DNA of 64,000 nt from Puniceicoccaceae bacterium K14 (GTDB lineage Bacteria > Verrucomicrobiota > Verrucomicrobiia > Opitutales > Opitutaceae): assembly GCA_022538095.1 (NCBI GenBank), contig JAKYXN010000023.1, positions 1 through 64,000 of the forward strand, in the 5' to 3' direction. Below, piece by piece: positions 34,980 through 44,195 of the stretch. The translations under genes were made by a program, and so were the position numbers. Numbering within the stretch: position 1 is the first letter of the stretch; each line of letters starts with the position of its first letter. Under the pieces are notes generated by a model. The model did no database searches. It was not told the DNA's origin and saw nothing but the letters and a program-made list of their open reading frames with translations.

Positions 34980-37106
34980 ATGCTAACACGCTCCTTTTTT
35001 CGTCACCCTTTCGACACTCCTCTGTTTTTCTTCGCTTTAGCGTTGTTATTTTTGACAGCATCTCTCAAAGCCGTCCCTGATTCAAGCGACTGGGAGGGTA
35101 AGTGGGTATTGATCCAAAACGAGAGCAGTAACGTCGATCTTTACAAGACCATATCGCTCGATTTTGAGTCGGTTTCAAGCGAGCGAATTGCGATGACGGA
35201 AAAGTGGGGATCATCTCGTTCTCATGAAGAGGCGTTAGAACTTATTGTTAATGGGGACACTGTGAACGAATTCGCGATCGATCATAAGGTATTTGCGAGT
35301 AATGTATTCATGGGCTTGAGGCGTGCTGTTGGTGGTATGCGAATGATCAAGGCCAATTGGGAAGAGGCGTTTCAAGTCTTAGTGTTCGAGGAGGCTTATC
35401 CGATCCTTTCTTCACAGGGAAAGAGCGAAATGAAAAGTCGCTCGATGTTTTCATTAGATGAATCGAGTACTATTTTGACATGGTCTATTGAGCGTCCGAC
35501 TCGTCCTGCGGATCAGCCTCTTGTCTTTCGGTTTAAAAAAGAAGGGTATCGAGATTCCTACTATATGAATTTGAAGGACGACTGGGATATATCCAGTCTT
35601 TTGCCTGAGCAGGCAGCTTTGATTACTTTGCAGGGGGTGGTGAATCAAAAGGGGCCGCTTCTTTACTTCATTTACCCAGAGACGTGGGACTTTCGTTTTA
35701 CGGATGAGATCTTCGATTATTATAAAGAGAAAAAACAGTTTACTTTCAAGGAGCTTCCATCCCTGCGTCGGGCCCTAGCAGCTTTCGAAGGTAAAGTGCA
35801 AAAGTATGTGGTATGGGATCCCGAAGTGAGGACTTCGTTAATCGTGGCATTTACAGTAGCGGGATTGGAGGATGCGATTGTTGTCACCGAAGATCAGATA
35901 CCTTTGGTTGAAGAATTTGGAATGAAGTCGGTAGAAGATTTTCGCGGTCGATTTACTGGGATGAACGATTTTGAAATCTACACGTGGGCTTACGAGGAGT
36001 ATTGGGAGCGTTGCAGCAAGGATAGCATCGTGTGGATGGGGGGCGAGTATGGGAACCGTATGAAGCCAGGCGTAGCAGACTTTGGCATGTATCATAAGTG
36101 TTTTTTCACTGATCTCTCAACCGATGCGAACGACCCTGCGGAAGCGGATGAGTATCAATTGGCAGACAAGCTATTCTCCGAGATGAATGAGATGGGTATG
36201 TGCTTTGGTTGGCATTCCTATAAAAAGGACAAAGAGCGTGATCACGTTAAGCTCGCATCATCGCATTTGATCCGTGTATCCGGACTGCACACACTTCCAA
36301 ATATGAGTTTCAATACGCAGGTGCCACTATCGCCTGGGTTCGAATTTAAGAACAATCATAACGTTGAGCCCGGTGAGACCTATGTGCCGGATAAAAAAGT
36401 CTATATCGCGGCTGTGCAAACAGATGCGTTGGGTATTGGAGCGTGGACACGACCTGGGCGAGGAGATCTCCCCTATGCGTGGCAGGTGACGCCAAATTGG
36501 CTTTGGATGGGGCCCTCGATGCTTGAAATGTTTTATGATCAGGCGACTCCGAATGACCTATTCATTGGGGGATTGTCTGGGCCGGGGTACATGTATTCTA
36601 AAGCGATTCCGCGAGAGAAGTTGCCAATGGTATTGCAGAAATCGCGTGAGTTTATGGAGACTTTGGACCTGAGTGTATTTGAAATTATGGACTACTCAGA
36701 AGGAGCATCGGTGGAAGGAAATCCGGATCTGCCTCAATCGGTCGTCGATGTCTATTTCGATGAAATGCCTGATGCAATCGGTTTCCTCAATGGCTACGCA
36801 CCGGCCTACACGTTCAAGCACCAGGATGGACGCTCCATGCTTTCGTATGACTACTACATGGCTCCGGGTCGGCCTGAAGACGAGGTGAGAGCGGATCTGA
36901 TCGAGTTGGCCTCCATCAACCAGAGACGGCCCTATTTTCTACTCCTCCATGTACGCCAGTGGAGCGATATTACGCGTGTGAAGTCTATATTCGATGGCCT
37001 CGGCCCTGCCTTTGAGGTTGTGCCACTGGACGTGTTTTTGAAGATGTCCGCAGAAGACCCAACTTTTGAGAACTATACACGGCCTGAAGATTGGAAACCA
37101 GAGTAA
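34980..37106 (+). CDS. secreted GxGYxYP-family protein (putative glycoside hydrolase)
   Basis: 708 residues from the ATG at 34980 (MLTRSFFRHPFDTPLFFFALALLFL); a TTG at 34950 is an alternative. The N-terminal signal peptide is followed by a DUF-like beta domain (residues 30-180). Then comes an ISSLLPEQAALITLQGVVNQKGPLLYF segment and a TIM-like region (KKVYIAAVQTDALGIGAWTRPGRGD) ending in the signature region IGGLSGPGYMYSKAIP. This is close to the GxGYxYP motif but with Ser where Pro is expected. The family is predicted to act on glycans without a verified activity. Divergent from the epimerase/UnbV unit, sharing the candidate operator at 34880. Confidence 0.75.
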   Translation: MLTRSFFRHPFDTPLFFFALALLFLTASLKAVPDSSDWEGKWVLIQNESSNVDLYKTISLDFESVSSERIAMTEKWGSSRSHEEALELIVNGDTVNEFAIDHKVFASNVFMGLRRAVGGMRMIKANWEEAFQVLVFEEAYPILSSQGKSEMKSRSMFSLDESSTILTWSIERPTRPADQPLVFRFKKEGYRDSYYMNLKDDWDISSLLPEQAALITLQGVVNQKGPLLYFIYPETWDFRFTDEIFDYYKEKKQFTFKELPSLRRALAAFEGKVQKYVVWDPEVRTSLIVAFTVAGLEDAIVVTEDQIPLVEEFGMKSVEDFRGRFTGMNDFEIYTWAYEEYWERCSKDSIVWMGGEYGNRMKPGVADFGMYHKCFFTDLSTDANDPAEADEYQLADKLFSEMNEMGMCFGWHSYKKDKERDHVKLASSHLIRVSGLHTLPNMSFNTQVPLSPGFEFKNNHNVEPGETYVPDKKVYIAAVQTDALGIGAWTRPGRGDLPYAWQVTPNWLWMGPSMLEMFYDQATPNDLFIGGLSGPGYMYSKAIPREKLPMVLQKSREFMETLDLSVFEIMDYSEGASVEGNPDLPQSVVDVYFDEMPDAIGFLNGYAPAYTFKHQDGRSMLSYDYYMAPGRPEDEVRADLIELASINQRRPYFLLLHVRQWSDITRVKSIFDGLGPAFEVVPLDVFLKMSAEDPTFENYTRPEDWKPE

Positions 37107-37119
37107 GGTTGGACGTTAA

Positions 37120-37269
37120 GGGACACTGGGTCTTTTAGATGTTGGCTCCCTTCGCTTCGAACTAGCACGGTGTTCGGACAAAATTCGAGTATTCGAAAAG
37201 GTGGCTGAGGTTTATAGGCTGAGTGAGTTCGAGGAGCGTCGCGAAGCGATCGTAGTAGTAGAGGTGTAA
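37120..37269 (+). other. short coding-like remnant (uncertain)
   Basis: A 49-codon open frame with no ATG/TTG start but coding-like composition (SDKIRVFEKVAEVYRLSEF then EERREAIVVVEV and a stop). The end resembles the C-terminal tail of Gfo/Idh/MocA oxidoreductases ('AVYRS...GREV'). It fills most of the 270-bp gap between two genes and may be the relic of a deleted gene, but it is too short to be sure. Confidence 0.2.
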
Positions 37270-37385
37270 ATATATGAGAATTTTGCTTTTGAATAAAACA
37301 GAATTGTTAATAGGATCGTTGTCTTGGGAGCCAATTGTGACCTTTTGCTCTGAATTTCTTAACCCCTTTTTTCCAATTGATACTA

Positions 37386-38678
37386 ATGTTTCGCATTTAT
37401 TTCTTATTGGTAGCCCTGATCTTTGCCTCCGCTAGAGGAGCTGAGAAGGCACATGTAATTGAATCTATTGATGAGCTTAGAGCCTCTGCGGTTCTCGATG
37501 ATGTTAAGGTACGAATGAAGCCTGGGACTTATCGCTTAGATGAAGCCGATGATCATCATTTTATTCGATTCACGGGGAGTCGTTCTCACTTTGATTTGAC
37601 GGGGGTAACTCTGGAAATAGATAACGCCCTTTTTCGAAAATTTGGGGTGATCAATGGACCCGATGGTTTTTATTGTGCGATCGATCTTATTGGAGATGAT
37701 ATTGTGTTCGAGGGGCTGAGTACGGTAAATGTCGGCGACGGCTTTGGTGTGTCTGGGCGAAATAAGATTTTCAATGTGTGTGGATCTGGCGTTATTTTAC
37801 GTAATGTCGATGTGACTACGTCTGGGTCGAATCCGTGGGGGTATGGTAGTTTGTTTGGTATTGCTGGAGGAGATGTAAGGAAGATGAACGGAATTCGCGT
37901 TGGGTGGCCAGCGGTAGGAGCTAAGTTGATAAATTGTCGGGTGCATATGCGCGCTATGGGGCACGCTATTTTTGTTCAGGGAGCCCAGGACACCTTAATC
38001 GATGATTGCCATGTGGATGGTTTGCTTCGGCCTACAGATGAAATATTAGAAGAAACCTCAGGTTATGCCTTTGATAAAGGCTTCAACACAGGAAAGAGCG
38101 AATATGTTGAGGGTGTGTTGGTTGCGGAAAATGGAGACATTTTGCCAAGCGAGATGATCGCTATGAGCGAAGATGGTATTCGCCTGTACCCTCAAGGAGG
38201 TCCGGATAAAACTCCTACAGGAGTTACGACGCTCCGAAATTGTACGGTGAGCCAGATGAGGCGTGGTATTTGCGTCGGTTTGGGCAACGCTGCTGATATA
38301 GTAATTGACTGTGAGGTTCGCAATTGTGTTGCTGCAGGTTTTAATATCAGCGGGGGAGATTATCTGGAGAATTGTCGATCTGATGCTCGTTATTCAGAAG
38401 CTCTAAGTTGTCCCTATAACGGGTCCGAAGGAGCGGTTGTAGGGCTTGAAATATTGGATAGTCGTGGTGGAACTGTAAATACGTTACTAGCAACATTGAA
38501 TGGCAGGGGGCATGAGGTGACTTTTAAAACAGCCAATCCCTTATTTGTGCCTGAGAGTTTTAGAATCGAGAAGGCCACAAAGAGTGGGTACGCATACTAT
38601 CAGAGAAAGAAGAAAGCCATTGCCGAGTCTATCAATATTCTGAATGAAACACCAGCTATGGTATTCGAATCAGAATAA
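37386..38678 (+). CDS. secreted right-handed parallel beta-helix protein
   Basis: 430 residues from the ATG at 37386 (MFRIYFLLVALIFASARG), with a signal peptide ending about residue 18; a TTG at 37377 is possible. The body shows regularly spaced beta-helix turns: SHFDLTGVTLEIDNALF, VLRNVDVTTSG-like, AKLINCRVHMRAMGHAIFVQG, TLIDDCHVDGLL, TLRNCTVSQMRRGICVGLG, IVIDCEVRNCVAAGFNISGG and YLENCRSDARYSEAL. This right-handed beta-helix is the scaffold of polysaccharide lyases, GH28/epimerases and alginate C5-epimerases. I cannot see a specific catalytic signature, so an enzyme name is not justified. Confidence 0.75.
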   Translation: MFRIYFLLVALIFASARGAEKAHVIESIDELRASAVLDDVKVRMKPGTYRLDEADDHHFIRFTGSRSHFDLTGVTLEIDNALFRKFGVINGPDGFYCAIDLIGDDIVFEGLSTVNVGDGFGVSGRNKIFNVCGSGVILRNVDVTTSGSNPWGYGSLFGIAGGDVRKMNGIRVGWPAVGAKLINCRVHMRAMGHAIFVQGAQDTLIDDCHVDGLLRPTDEILEETSGYAFDKGFNTGKSEYVEGVLVAENGDILPSEMIAMSEDGIRLYPQGGPDKTPTGVTTLRNCTVSQMRRGICVGLGNAADIVIDCEVRNCVAAGFNISGGDYLENCRSDARYSEALSCPYNGSEGAVVGLEILDSRGGTVNTLLATLNGRGHEVTFKTANPLFVPESFRIEKATKSGYAYYQRKKKAIAESINILNETPAMVFESE

Positions 38679-39365
38679 CACTTTGTAGTCATCCGTCGAT
38701 GATGAATGAAAATTGAGAGTCTTGGCTTGGGAGGCCCTTTTCATTGCTTTGGCTAGTGCGTCACTCGCTTTGCCCAAATTTGTTGTTGGGAATGATATGG
38801 GGCTAGCAGTTGTTGGGATTGCTGCGGTCATTTTTGTGTCTCTTGTAGGTGGCCTGTTAAGAGTAGCGATTATGCTCTTATTATGACGATTCGAAGGCTT
38901 CGAAGCTTTCGATCTACTTAAATATCATTAGGACTGACGCCTTTGATTTTGTTATTGATTGGATTTATTGTCGCGGGAATTTTTATACAAAAACTGAAGA
39001 ATGGGATTCTACAACTGTTATCTAATCTCAAACAGGGCCTGCTGATAGGCGGGTGTTTGGTTAGGACGTCTTCAGGTCAAAATATTGGATAATTGGGTTA
39101 CTATGCTTCCTCGGAAAATTTGGGCAAAAAGGCGTTCTAGTAGGTTAAATCTCATTGTGTTTTTACAATTTAACAGTTTAAGCATGTAAAGAAATCGATT
39201 CCTTGTGACCTATGAGTTTTATTCAACTTTCGCACTGGTTCGTTGAAGATGTTTGGCCTTAGAGTCTGGGATCTTTGGATATCTTAAATAAGTGTGTTAG
39301 TGTGCTGAATACCCCAAGTTTTTAGGGCGCTTTAAAATCCATAAGTTACTTCAAAAATATCGAAT
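38679..39365. other. 687-bp gap with two hydrophobic open frames
   Basis: No gene of normal length. Two short frames on the plus strand encode membrane-like peptides: 38713-38886 (57 codons, TTG start, LAWEALFIALASASLAL and VVGIAAVIFVSLVGGLL) and 38943-39092 (49 codons, LILLLIGFIVAGIFIQKL). They are in different frames 56 bp apart and could be pieces of one frameshifted membrane-protein gene. Between them is a nested palindrome (TTCGAAGGCTTCGAA at 38890-38904). The last 250 bp before the next gene are AT-rich and probably hold its promoter. Confidence 0.3.
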
Positions 39366-42300
39366 ATGAATATTTCTTTGACATCATCTATTACTAGATT
39401 TCTGGGTGGAGCTTTATTTCTAGGCTCTGCGTCCATTTCGCAAGCTGCTGAAGTTCTTTGGAATAATGCAGGAGGTGACAATGTCTTTTCAGATTCGGCT
39501 AACTGGAATGGTGGAATTCGTCCTGAGGGAGCGAACCATGCGGTTATCGATTCGAATGGCGAGGATCGCGCGATTTTTAGTGCGGATTCTTACCCAAATA
39601 TCGATGGGATATATGTCGGCAAGACAAGTGATGGCCAATTGGATATTATTGGTGGGAATTTGACCGCAAATGTTACGTCGTCTCGTGTTTCGAGAGTAGG
39701 TTATTCTAGTGGTGACGGACTCGTTAATCAGAGCGATGGGGTGGTGAACCTTAACGTCTTGCAGGTCGGGTTGGACTCAAATTCGACAGGAGTATACAAC
39801 CTCACAGGAGGTGATTTAATTATTTCTCGAGGATCTGCGAATGTGAGTCTTTTTGTGGGAACTGCTGGAGTGGGAACATTCGAGATTTCTGGAGGATCTT
39901 TCACTACTCGAGCAGTCGCACACGTAGGCGTTAGCTCGGGGAGTGGGTTATTTAGTGTCGTTGGCTCGAGTGCGTCAAGTATTGGTATCGGGAGTAGGGG
40001 TACGCTTGATGGCGGTTGGGTTCAAGGGGCGAATGGAACTTTGAAAGTGACAATTGATTCGGGTGGATTGACAAAGATTTTGATAGACGATTACAATGAC
40101 GATGGCGTTGGTGGCGATGTGTCGTTTCTTTCCGGATCCCTACTTGATGTTGAAGCGGATGGCGAATTGGTGGAAGGCAGCTGGGTTGTGATGGAGTGGG
40201 AAGGCTCCTTGGAGAATTCTAGTTTGAGTCTTACAAGTGAAGACGCTATTCAGGGCTGGAGCTTGTCGTTTGAAGATCGTGGGGTAAATGGAGATGTGGA
40301 GGGTCCCGACACATTAGTAATTACTTATGAGGAACCAGAAGAAGGGGTGAACTTAATCAAAGAATCGGACGAAACACTTCTGGTTGAATTGGAATTGGCC
40401 GATCCTGATGTAATTAAAATTGATGGTGTCGAAGGAGCCACGTCGATTTTGGGTAATGCGATATTCGCTGAAGGAGCAATTCTCGATATCGAATTTGCGG
40501 GAGAATTAGAAGAGGGAAGTTGGCCTGTTCTCGAATGGGGTGAGCAACTGTCTGACAATGGTCTAAGACTAGATGAGGAAGATGCGAATAATGGCTGGAG
40601 TTTTTCGTTTGAGGATCGCGGGGTCAATGGGGATGTTGAAGGTCCGGATACTCTCGTAATCACGTATACTACCCCCGAAGTATTTGTTAGCAAGTTCGTG
40701 CATCCAGGTATTACTCACAAGCGGTCGGATTTGGATCGAATTAAGTATATGGTCCTAGCCCAGAAGGACCCTTGGTATTCATCCTATTTGGAAATGGCGG
40801 CGTTGGCTGGAGCGAGCTATGATTATGACGTTCAAGGTGACCTGTCTTTTACAGAACTCGGACGAGATAGTGGTGTAAACTATGGAGCTTGGAACAGTGA
40901 TATTCGAGCAGCTTACTACAATGCTATTCGGTGGTATGTCACTGGCGATTCTCGACATGCTGAAAAGGCAATAGAGATTTTTAGAGCTTGGCGAAACCTT
41001 AGATCTGTCACTAGTGGCGGAACAGATGCTCTCAGTGGAGGTGTTGGTTATATAATGATTGAGGCAGCTGAAATTATTAAAAGTACTTATGACGGCTGGT
41101 CGGAAGACGATATTCAAGATTTCAAGGATATGCTTGTTTATCCTGGTTACTCTTCGACGGATGCCCCATTGGGAGAAACCTCTTTTTATTGGAAAGCCTA
41201 TCAAGGCGACCCAGTTAGACATGGCAATCAAGGCCTATCCGGTTTTCGAACAGTGATGGCTATGGGGATCTTTTTGGATAACGAGATCATGTATGACCGA
41301 GCGCTTCGGTACATCAAAGGTCTCCCTCATAGACCAGATGACCTGCCTTATCCAGCGGGGCCGAATACTTCCAATACATTAAGCAGTTCAGGTGAGTTTG
41401 CTGATACGTATACCATCATTCGTGGGTTTGATATTGAGGATTACGGATACAATGAAGTAATGACCAATTATATATACGAAAATGGGCAATGTCAGGAAAG
41501 TTCAAGGGACCACCAGCATACTATTTTTGGAATAAGCTTATTGTGTTCAATGTCGGAGATGGCCTGGAACCAAGGAGAGGACCTCTATAGTCATGCTGAG
41601 GATCGCTTGCTCCTTGGACTTGAATATAATATGCGTTACAACGTATCCTCCATACGATCCTATGATGACCAGCCTGAGCCTTGGGTGCCAACAGTCGAGT
41701 CTGGAGAGTTTTTAGAAGGCTTCGATCGTACGGGGCGTTGGTTCTCTAAGGCAATGAGTAACATTGGCGCTGGTGATTACAGCGGAGTGAGACCCGTATT
41801 CGAAATGCCTATCGCGCACTACGTGGGGCGTGGGTTGAAAACAGAAGAAGAAGCGAAATGGACAATTCGCGCTCGTGACGTAGCGGTTGACGTTTCCGGT
41901 GGATACGAAGCGCAAGGGCACTCAAATGATGCGATAGGCTGGGGGGCTCTTACAATGCGTCGCCCTGAGGGGTGTTACGGTGATGCGATCAGCGGCTTTG
42001 CAGATGGCTTTCCTGTTTTTGAAACCAATGTACTACCAGGAACCATCGAGGCAGAGAATTTCGACTACTTTACGACAAGTGGGGACGGATTGACTTACAA
42101 CGATACAACTACCGGGAATTCTGGAGGAGCCTATCGCACTGATGAGAATGTTGATATCGAAGTGTGTTCAGAAGGTGGATATAATTTAACCGATATGGAG
42201 GATGGTGAATGGATGACGTATACAGTGGCACCGCTCGCAACGGGATTGTACGATATTTCGGTTCGTTACGCCTCTGCCGCTGGGGGTGGAAGTATTCAGT

Positions 42301-43409
42301 TTGAAATAGATGGCAATCCTGTTGGCAGTGCCACTTCTTTGCCTGCTACAGGGTCGGATACGACTTGGGTATCGCATTTGATCGTTGAGGGGGTGACAAT
42401 CGAAAAGGGTGTAAAACCAATGCGAGTATTGATTTCAGGATCTTCAAATTCTTATGTACTCAACAATGTAAGAGTAGAACTTAAGGAAACGATTGGATTT
42501 TCATCAAAAATCGAAGCTGAAGATTTCGGATCAAGTCGAGGCGTTTCTATTGAGGATACCTCGGACGTAGATGGCGGTAGTAATTTGACTTCTATCGTAA
42601 GTGGTAGGTGGTCACAGTACACTGCAGATTTAGGTACTGCATCCATCTTGTATTTTCGAATTGCACGTCCTGAAGACACACCCGCGGGGCGCATTGATAT
42701 TCGTCTTGATGATACTGATGGCGAATTGGTGGGGTCGGTTGACGTACCAGTAACCGGTGGTTGGCAAGATTGGGAGACGGTTGATATAGTGATCGAGGCG
42801 CGTGCAGGTGGGCGGAATGTTTATCTAATGTATATTCAAACCAACTCAGGTTCTTTAGCCCCGATGTTTAATATCAATTGGTTTGCTGTTGATCGTTTAG
42901 ATGCTCCTAGTGGGTTTAAGAAAGTTGAGTTCGATGCTTCTAGTGCCACTTTAGAATGGGACCTCACAATAGGGGCTGCTGGATACATTCTTAAGCGCTC
43001 ATCTGAAAGTGGTGGGGCCTATGAAGTAATAGAAGAATTCGAATCTTCGATGACGAGCTATACGGATATTGGTTTGGAGGAAGGAAACCTCTATTATTAT
43101 GTGATTCACTCTCTATATAACGGTGAGGAAGGGCAGGTTTCCGACGAGCTTCTTGTTGTTCCTTCGGGGCCTCTTAAATTGGGTGAAGAGCGTATCAAAC
43201 TTGAAAGTTTGGGTGATAATTATCGTGTTTTAATTCCGGGTACGGTCCTTGGCCATTTTTACCAACTAATGGAGTCGGATTCTCTCGTGGCACCTGATTG
43301 GCGAGAAGCAAGTGAGGCTATCTTGGGTACAGGAGGAGAGGTGCTAATCGATATCTCCTCGGATACGCTGGACCCCAAGAAATACTATCAAGTACAAGTC
43401 TATCGGTGA
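39366..43409 (+). CDS. multi-domain secreted alginate-lyase-like protein with CBM and FN3 modules
   Basis: 1347 residues. Signal peptide (about residues 1-27, ending ISQAA). Residues 28-230 are an autotransporter-passenger-like beta-solenoid (GGNLTANV, GGDLIISRG, GGSFTTRA). Then come two copies of a 113-residue unit (about 225-440). Residues 440-830 form an (alpha/alpha) toroid of the alginate lyase superfamily: HPGITHKRSDLDRIKYMV, GNQGLSGFRTVMAMGIF and QESSRDHQHTIFGISLL, where the RDxxH-type segment matches that family. Residues 890-1045 (IEAENFDYF) and 1047-1175 (IEAEDFGSS) are CBM6/35-like, 1179-1265 is FN3, and the C-terminus is a FYQLMESD...YYQVQVYR module common in Opitutae secreted proteins. 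Likely cell-surface or extracellular glycan degradation; the substrate is unproven. Confidence 0.82.
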   Translation: MNISLTSSITRFLGGALFLGSASISQAAEVLWNNAGGDNVFSDSANWNGGIRPEGANHAVIDSNGEDRAIFSADSYPNIDGIYVGKTSDGQLDIIGGNLTANVTSSRVSRVGYSSGDGLVNQSDGVVNLNVLQVGLDSNSTGVYNLTGGDLIISRGSANVSLFVGTAGVGTFEISGGSFTTRAVAHVGVSSGSGLFSVVGSSASSIGIGSRGTLDGGWVQGANGTLKVTIDSGGLTKILIDDYNDDGVGGDVSFLSGSLLDVEADGELVEGSWVVMEWEGSLENSSLSLTSEDAIQGWSLSFEDRGVNGDVEGPDTLVITYEEPEEGVNLIKESDETLLVELELADPDVIKIDGVEGATSILGNAIFAEGAILDIEFAGELEEGSWPVLEWGEQLSDNGLRLDEEDANNGWSFSFEDRGVNGDVEGPDTLVITYTTPEVFVSKFVHPGITHKRSDLDRIKYMVLAQKDPWYSSYLEMAALAGASYDYDVQGDLSFTELGRDSGVNYGAWNSDIRAAYYNAIRWYVTGDSRHAEKAIEIFRAWRNLRSVTSGGTDALSGGVGYIMIEAAEIIKSTYDGWSEDDIQDFKDMLVYPGYSSTDAPLGETSFYWKAYQGDPVRHGNQGLSGFRTVMAMGIFLDNEIMYDRALRYIKGLPHRPDDLPYPAGPNTSNTLSSSGEFADTYTIIRGFDIEDYGYNEVMTNYIYENGQCQESSRDHQHTIFGISLLCSMSEMAWNQGEDLYSHAEDRLLLGLEYNMRYNVSSIRSYDDQPEPWVPTVESGEFLEGFDRTGRWFSKAMSNIGAGDYSGVRPVFEMPIAHYVGRGLKTEEEAKWTIRARDVAVDVSGGYEAQGHSNDAIGWGALTMRRPEGCYGDAISGFADGFPVFETNVLPGTIEAENFDYFTTSGDGLTYNDTTTGNSGGAYRTDENVDIEVCSEGGYNLTDMEDGEWMTYTVAPLATGLYDISVRYASAAGGGSIQFEIDGNPVGSATSLPATGSDTTWVSHLIVEGVTIEKGVKPMRVLISGSSNSYVLNNVRVELKETIGFSSKIEAEDFGSSRGVSIEDTSDVDGGSNLTSIVSGRWSQYTADLGTASILYFRIARPEDTPAGRIDIRLDDTDGELVGSVDVPVTGGWQDWETVDIVIEARAGGRNVYLMYIQTNSGSLAPMFNINWFAVDRLDAPSGFKKVEFDASSATLEWDLTIGAAGYILKRSSESGGAYEVIEEFESSMTSYTDIGLEEGNLYYYVIHSLYNGEEGQVSDELLVVPSGPLKLGEERIKLESLGDNYRVLIPGTVLGHFYQLMESDSLVAPDWREASEAILGTGGEVLIDISSDTLDPKKYYQVQVYR
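40040..40675 (+). repeat. tandem 113-residue domain duplication inside the lyase gene
   Basis: Two consecutive coding units about 339 bp apart. Both contain GDVEGPDTLVITY preceded by SFEDRGVN, and matching SW.V.EW, SGSLLDVE/GAILDIEF and DA..GWS.SFEDR segments. The near-identical end of each unit points to a recent internal duplication. Confidence 0.8.
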
Positions 43410-43462
43410 TTTGGGTGAGGCTGGAAGGCTAGAACAGGTTTGTCCCTGATGTAGCAAAACTG

Positions 43463-43499
43463 ATGAGCCCGAGGTATAATACCTCGGGCTCATGTTTTT
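43463..43499 (+). terminator. strong rho-independent terminator, likely bidirectional
   Basis: 15-bp perfect stem ATGAGCCCGAGGTAT (43463-43477)/ATACCTCGGGCTCAT (43479-43493), realistically with a TATAATA loop, followed by a T run. Between the lyase gene and a convergent gene; the opposite side reads CAGTTTTG, a weaker T tract for the other direction. Confidence 0.9.
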
Positions 43500-43531
43500 A
43501 GGGAACGCCACGGCGCTAAGTATTCGTTAAA

Positions 43532-43978
43532 TTATGAGATGCTTGATTGTCGATCTACTGTAATTGGCATCATCCCGATCGCTGGAGAATTTCGATTTTC
43601 ACTAAGTTGGTTCAACCAATCTCTAGCTTTTTCAAGGGTATCGCAGATATGAAATCTCCAAGTTAATTGAGACCTTAAGCAAGTAGCGATGTAGATTTCG
43701 AATGCTCTCTGAATCTGAGGTTTTGAACTTACAAGTACGACGGAAAAGTCTTTTAGGTAGGAGCCCATCCCGATATCGTTTGAAGCCATTTTTCTTATCT
43801 CCGCTTCGGATATTAAAAAGGACTCAATATCGGATCCATCGAAGATTTGATATCTGCAATCGTCTGATCGAGGGTCACTAGAAAAATAAGAGTTTTTTTC
43901 CTGAATTTCAGACTCTAAGACTGCACCCCAAAATTTCGAATAGAACCCACGTTCCTCCCATCTGTGTGTAAATGGCAT
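43532..43978 (-). CDS. SpoIIAA-like (STAS/SEC14-fold) protein
   Basis: 148 residues, cytoplasmic. The N-terminus FTHRWEERGFYSKFWGAVLESEI, middle SSDPRSDDCRYQIFDGSDIESFLISEAEIRKMASNDIGMG and end FHICDTLEKARDWLNQL follow the pattern of small SpoIIAA-like/STAS-fold proteins (compare 'YQIID...D...E...IA..D' and 'EEAR.WL'). The expected alternation of strands and helices is visible. No activity is known for this group in bacteria. It stands alone, converging on the lyase gene, with no operon partner. Confidence 0.6.
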   Translation of the reverse strand: MPFTHRWEERGFYSKFWGAVLESEIQEKNSYFSSDPRSDDCRYQIFDGSDIESFLISEAEIRKMASNDIGMGSYLKDFSVVLVSSKPQIQRAFEIYIATCLRSQLTWRFHICDTLEKARDWLNQLSENRNSPAIGMMPITVDRQSSIS

Positions 43979-44195
43979 AACGAACGAGAGCTTAGAGAGT
44001 TGATTCTAGTAGTTTGGCCCCAAAGGAATGGTTTTTCCTCAGCTTATTTGCTAGGCGCAAAGACGAATAGAATTTAGGTGGAAGAGTTGGATTAGTGACC
44101 ATGATTGCCTTTAGATTCGTTTGGCTCAAAATATAGTCACAAAAAAATCCAACGAAAAATTTCGAAGGATTTAATTAACTGAAATTGTGAGAAAT

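Noticed and set aside
38890-38904. TTCGAAGGCTTCGAA palindrome as a terminator or operator
   Set aside because: No T run follows, no other copy was noticed and no gene starts nearby.
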